This document shows, piece by piece, positions 8,125 through 8,131 of a DNA stretch of 8,131 nucleotides. The DNA comes from Gemmatimonadales bacterium (lineage in GTDB: Bacteria; Gemmatimonadota; Gemmatimonadetes; Gemmatimonadales; GWC2-71-9): assembly GCA_025924275.1 (NCBI GenBank), contig JAICEH010000090.1, forward strand, positions 1-8,131. The letters are read 5' to 3'. A program made the position numbers and the translations under genes. The stretch's first letter is position 1. Each line of letters begins with the position of its first letter. The notes beneath the pieces were generated by a model that saw only the letters and a program-made list of their open reading frames with translations, was not told where the DNA came from and ran no database searches.

Positions 8125-8131
8125 ACGCCTC

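Overview
This is a compact, very GC-rich bacterial chromosomal segment with six protein-coding genes and almost no non-coding DNA. GTG starts are frequent (four of the six calls) and genes abut or overlap by 1 to 4 bases. Gene content and style would fit a Gemmatimonadota-like bacterium or another high-GC group. That placement is inference from general character; nothing in the window proves it.

Left part (1 to about 1952, minus strand): a two-gene unit reading leftwards. A small thioredoxin-fold protein of the ArsC/Spx family (1605-1952) is followed 4 bases later by an ABC-F type ATPase with two nucleotide-binding domains. The ABC-F gene runs off the left edge.

Centre (about 1953-2137): the only real intergenic region, lying between divergent transcription units. 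It holds a perfect 19-bp inverted repeat (2026-2044) that resembles a SoxR/MerR-family operator, plus weak -10-like elements pointing both ways. This is the most interesting non-coding signal in the window.

Middle (2138-5004, plus strand): a family I soluble inorganic pyrophosphatase (ppa) overlaps by 4 bases a large predicted lipoprotein with a TPR-like helical region and a C-terminal lytic transglycosylase (SLT) domain. The two should be co-transcribed and translationally coupled.

Right part (5009-8114, minus strand): the complete gatC-gatA-gatB cluster, transcribed leftwards with 4-base and 1-base junctions. It encodes the heterotrimeric Asp-tRNA(Asn)/Glu-tRNA(Gln) amidotransferase, which converts misacylated tRNA to Asn-tRNA or Gln-tRNA. 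The gatB stop lies only 4 bases from the convergent transglycosylase stop.

The genes are housekeeping in character: tRNA charging, pyrophosphate removal, murein turnover and ribosome-associated ATPase. I see no mobile element, CRISPR array, RNA gene, toxin-antitoxin pair or defence cassette, and no convincing undescribed multi-gene system.
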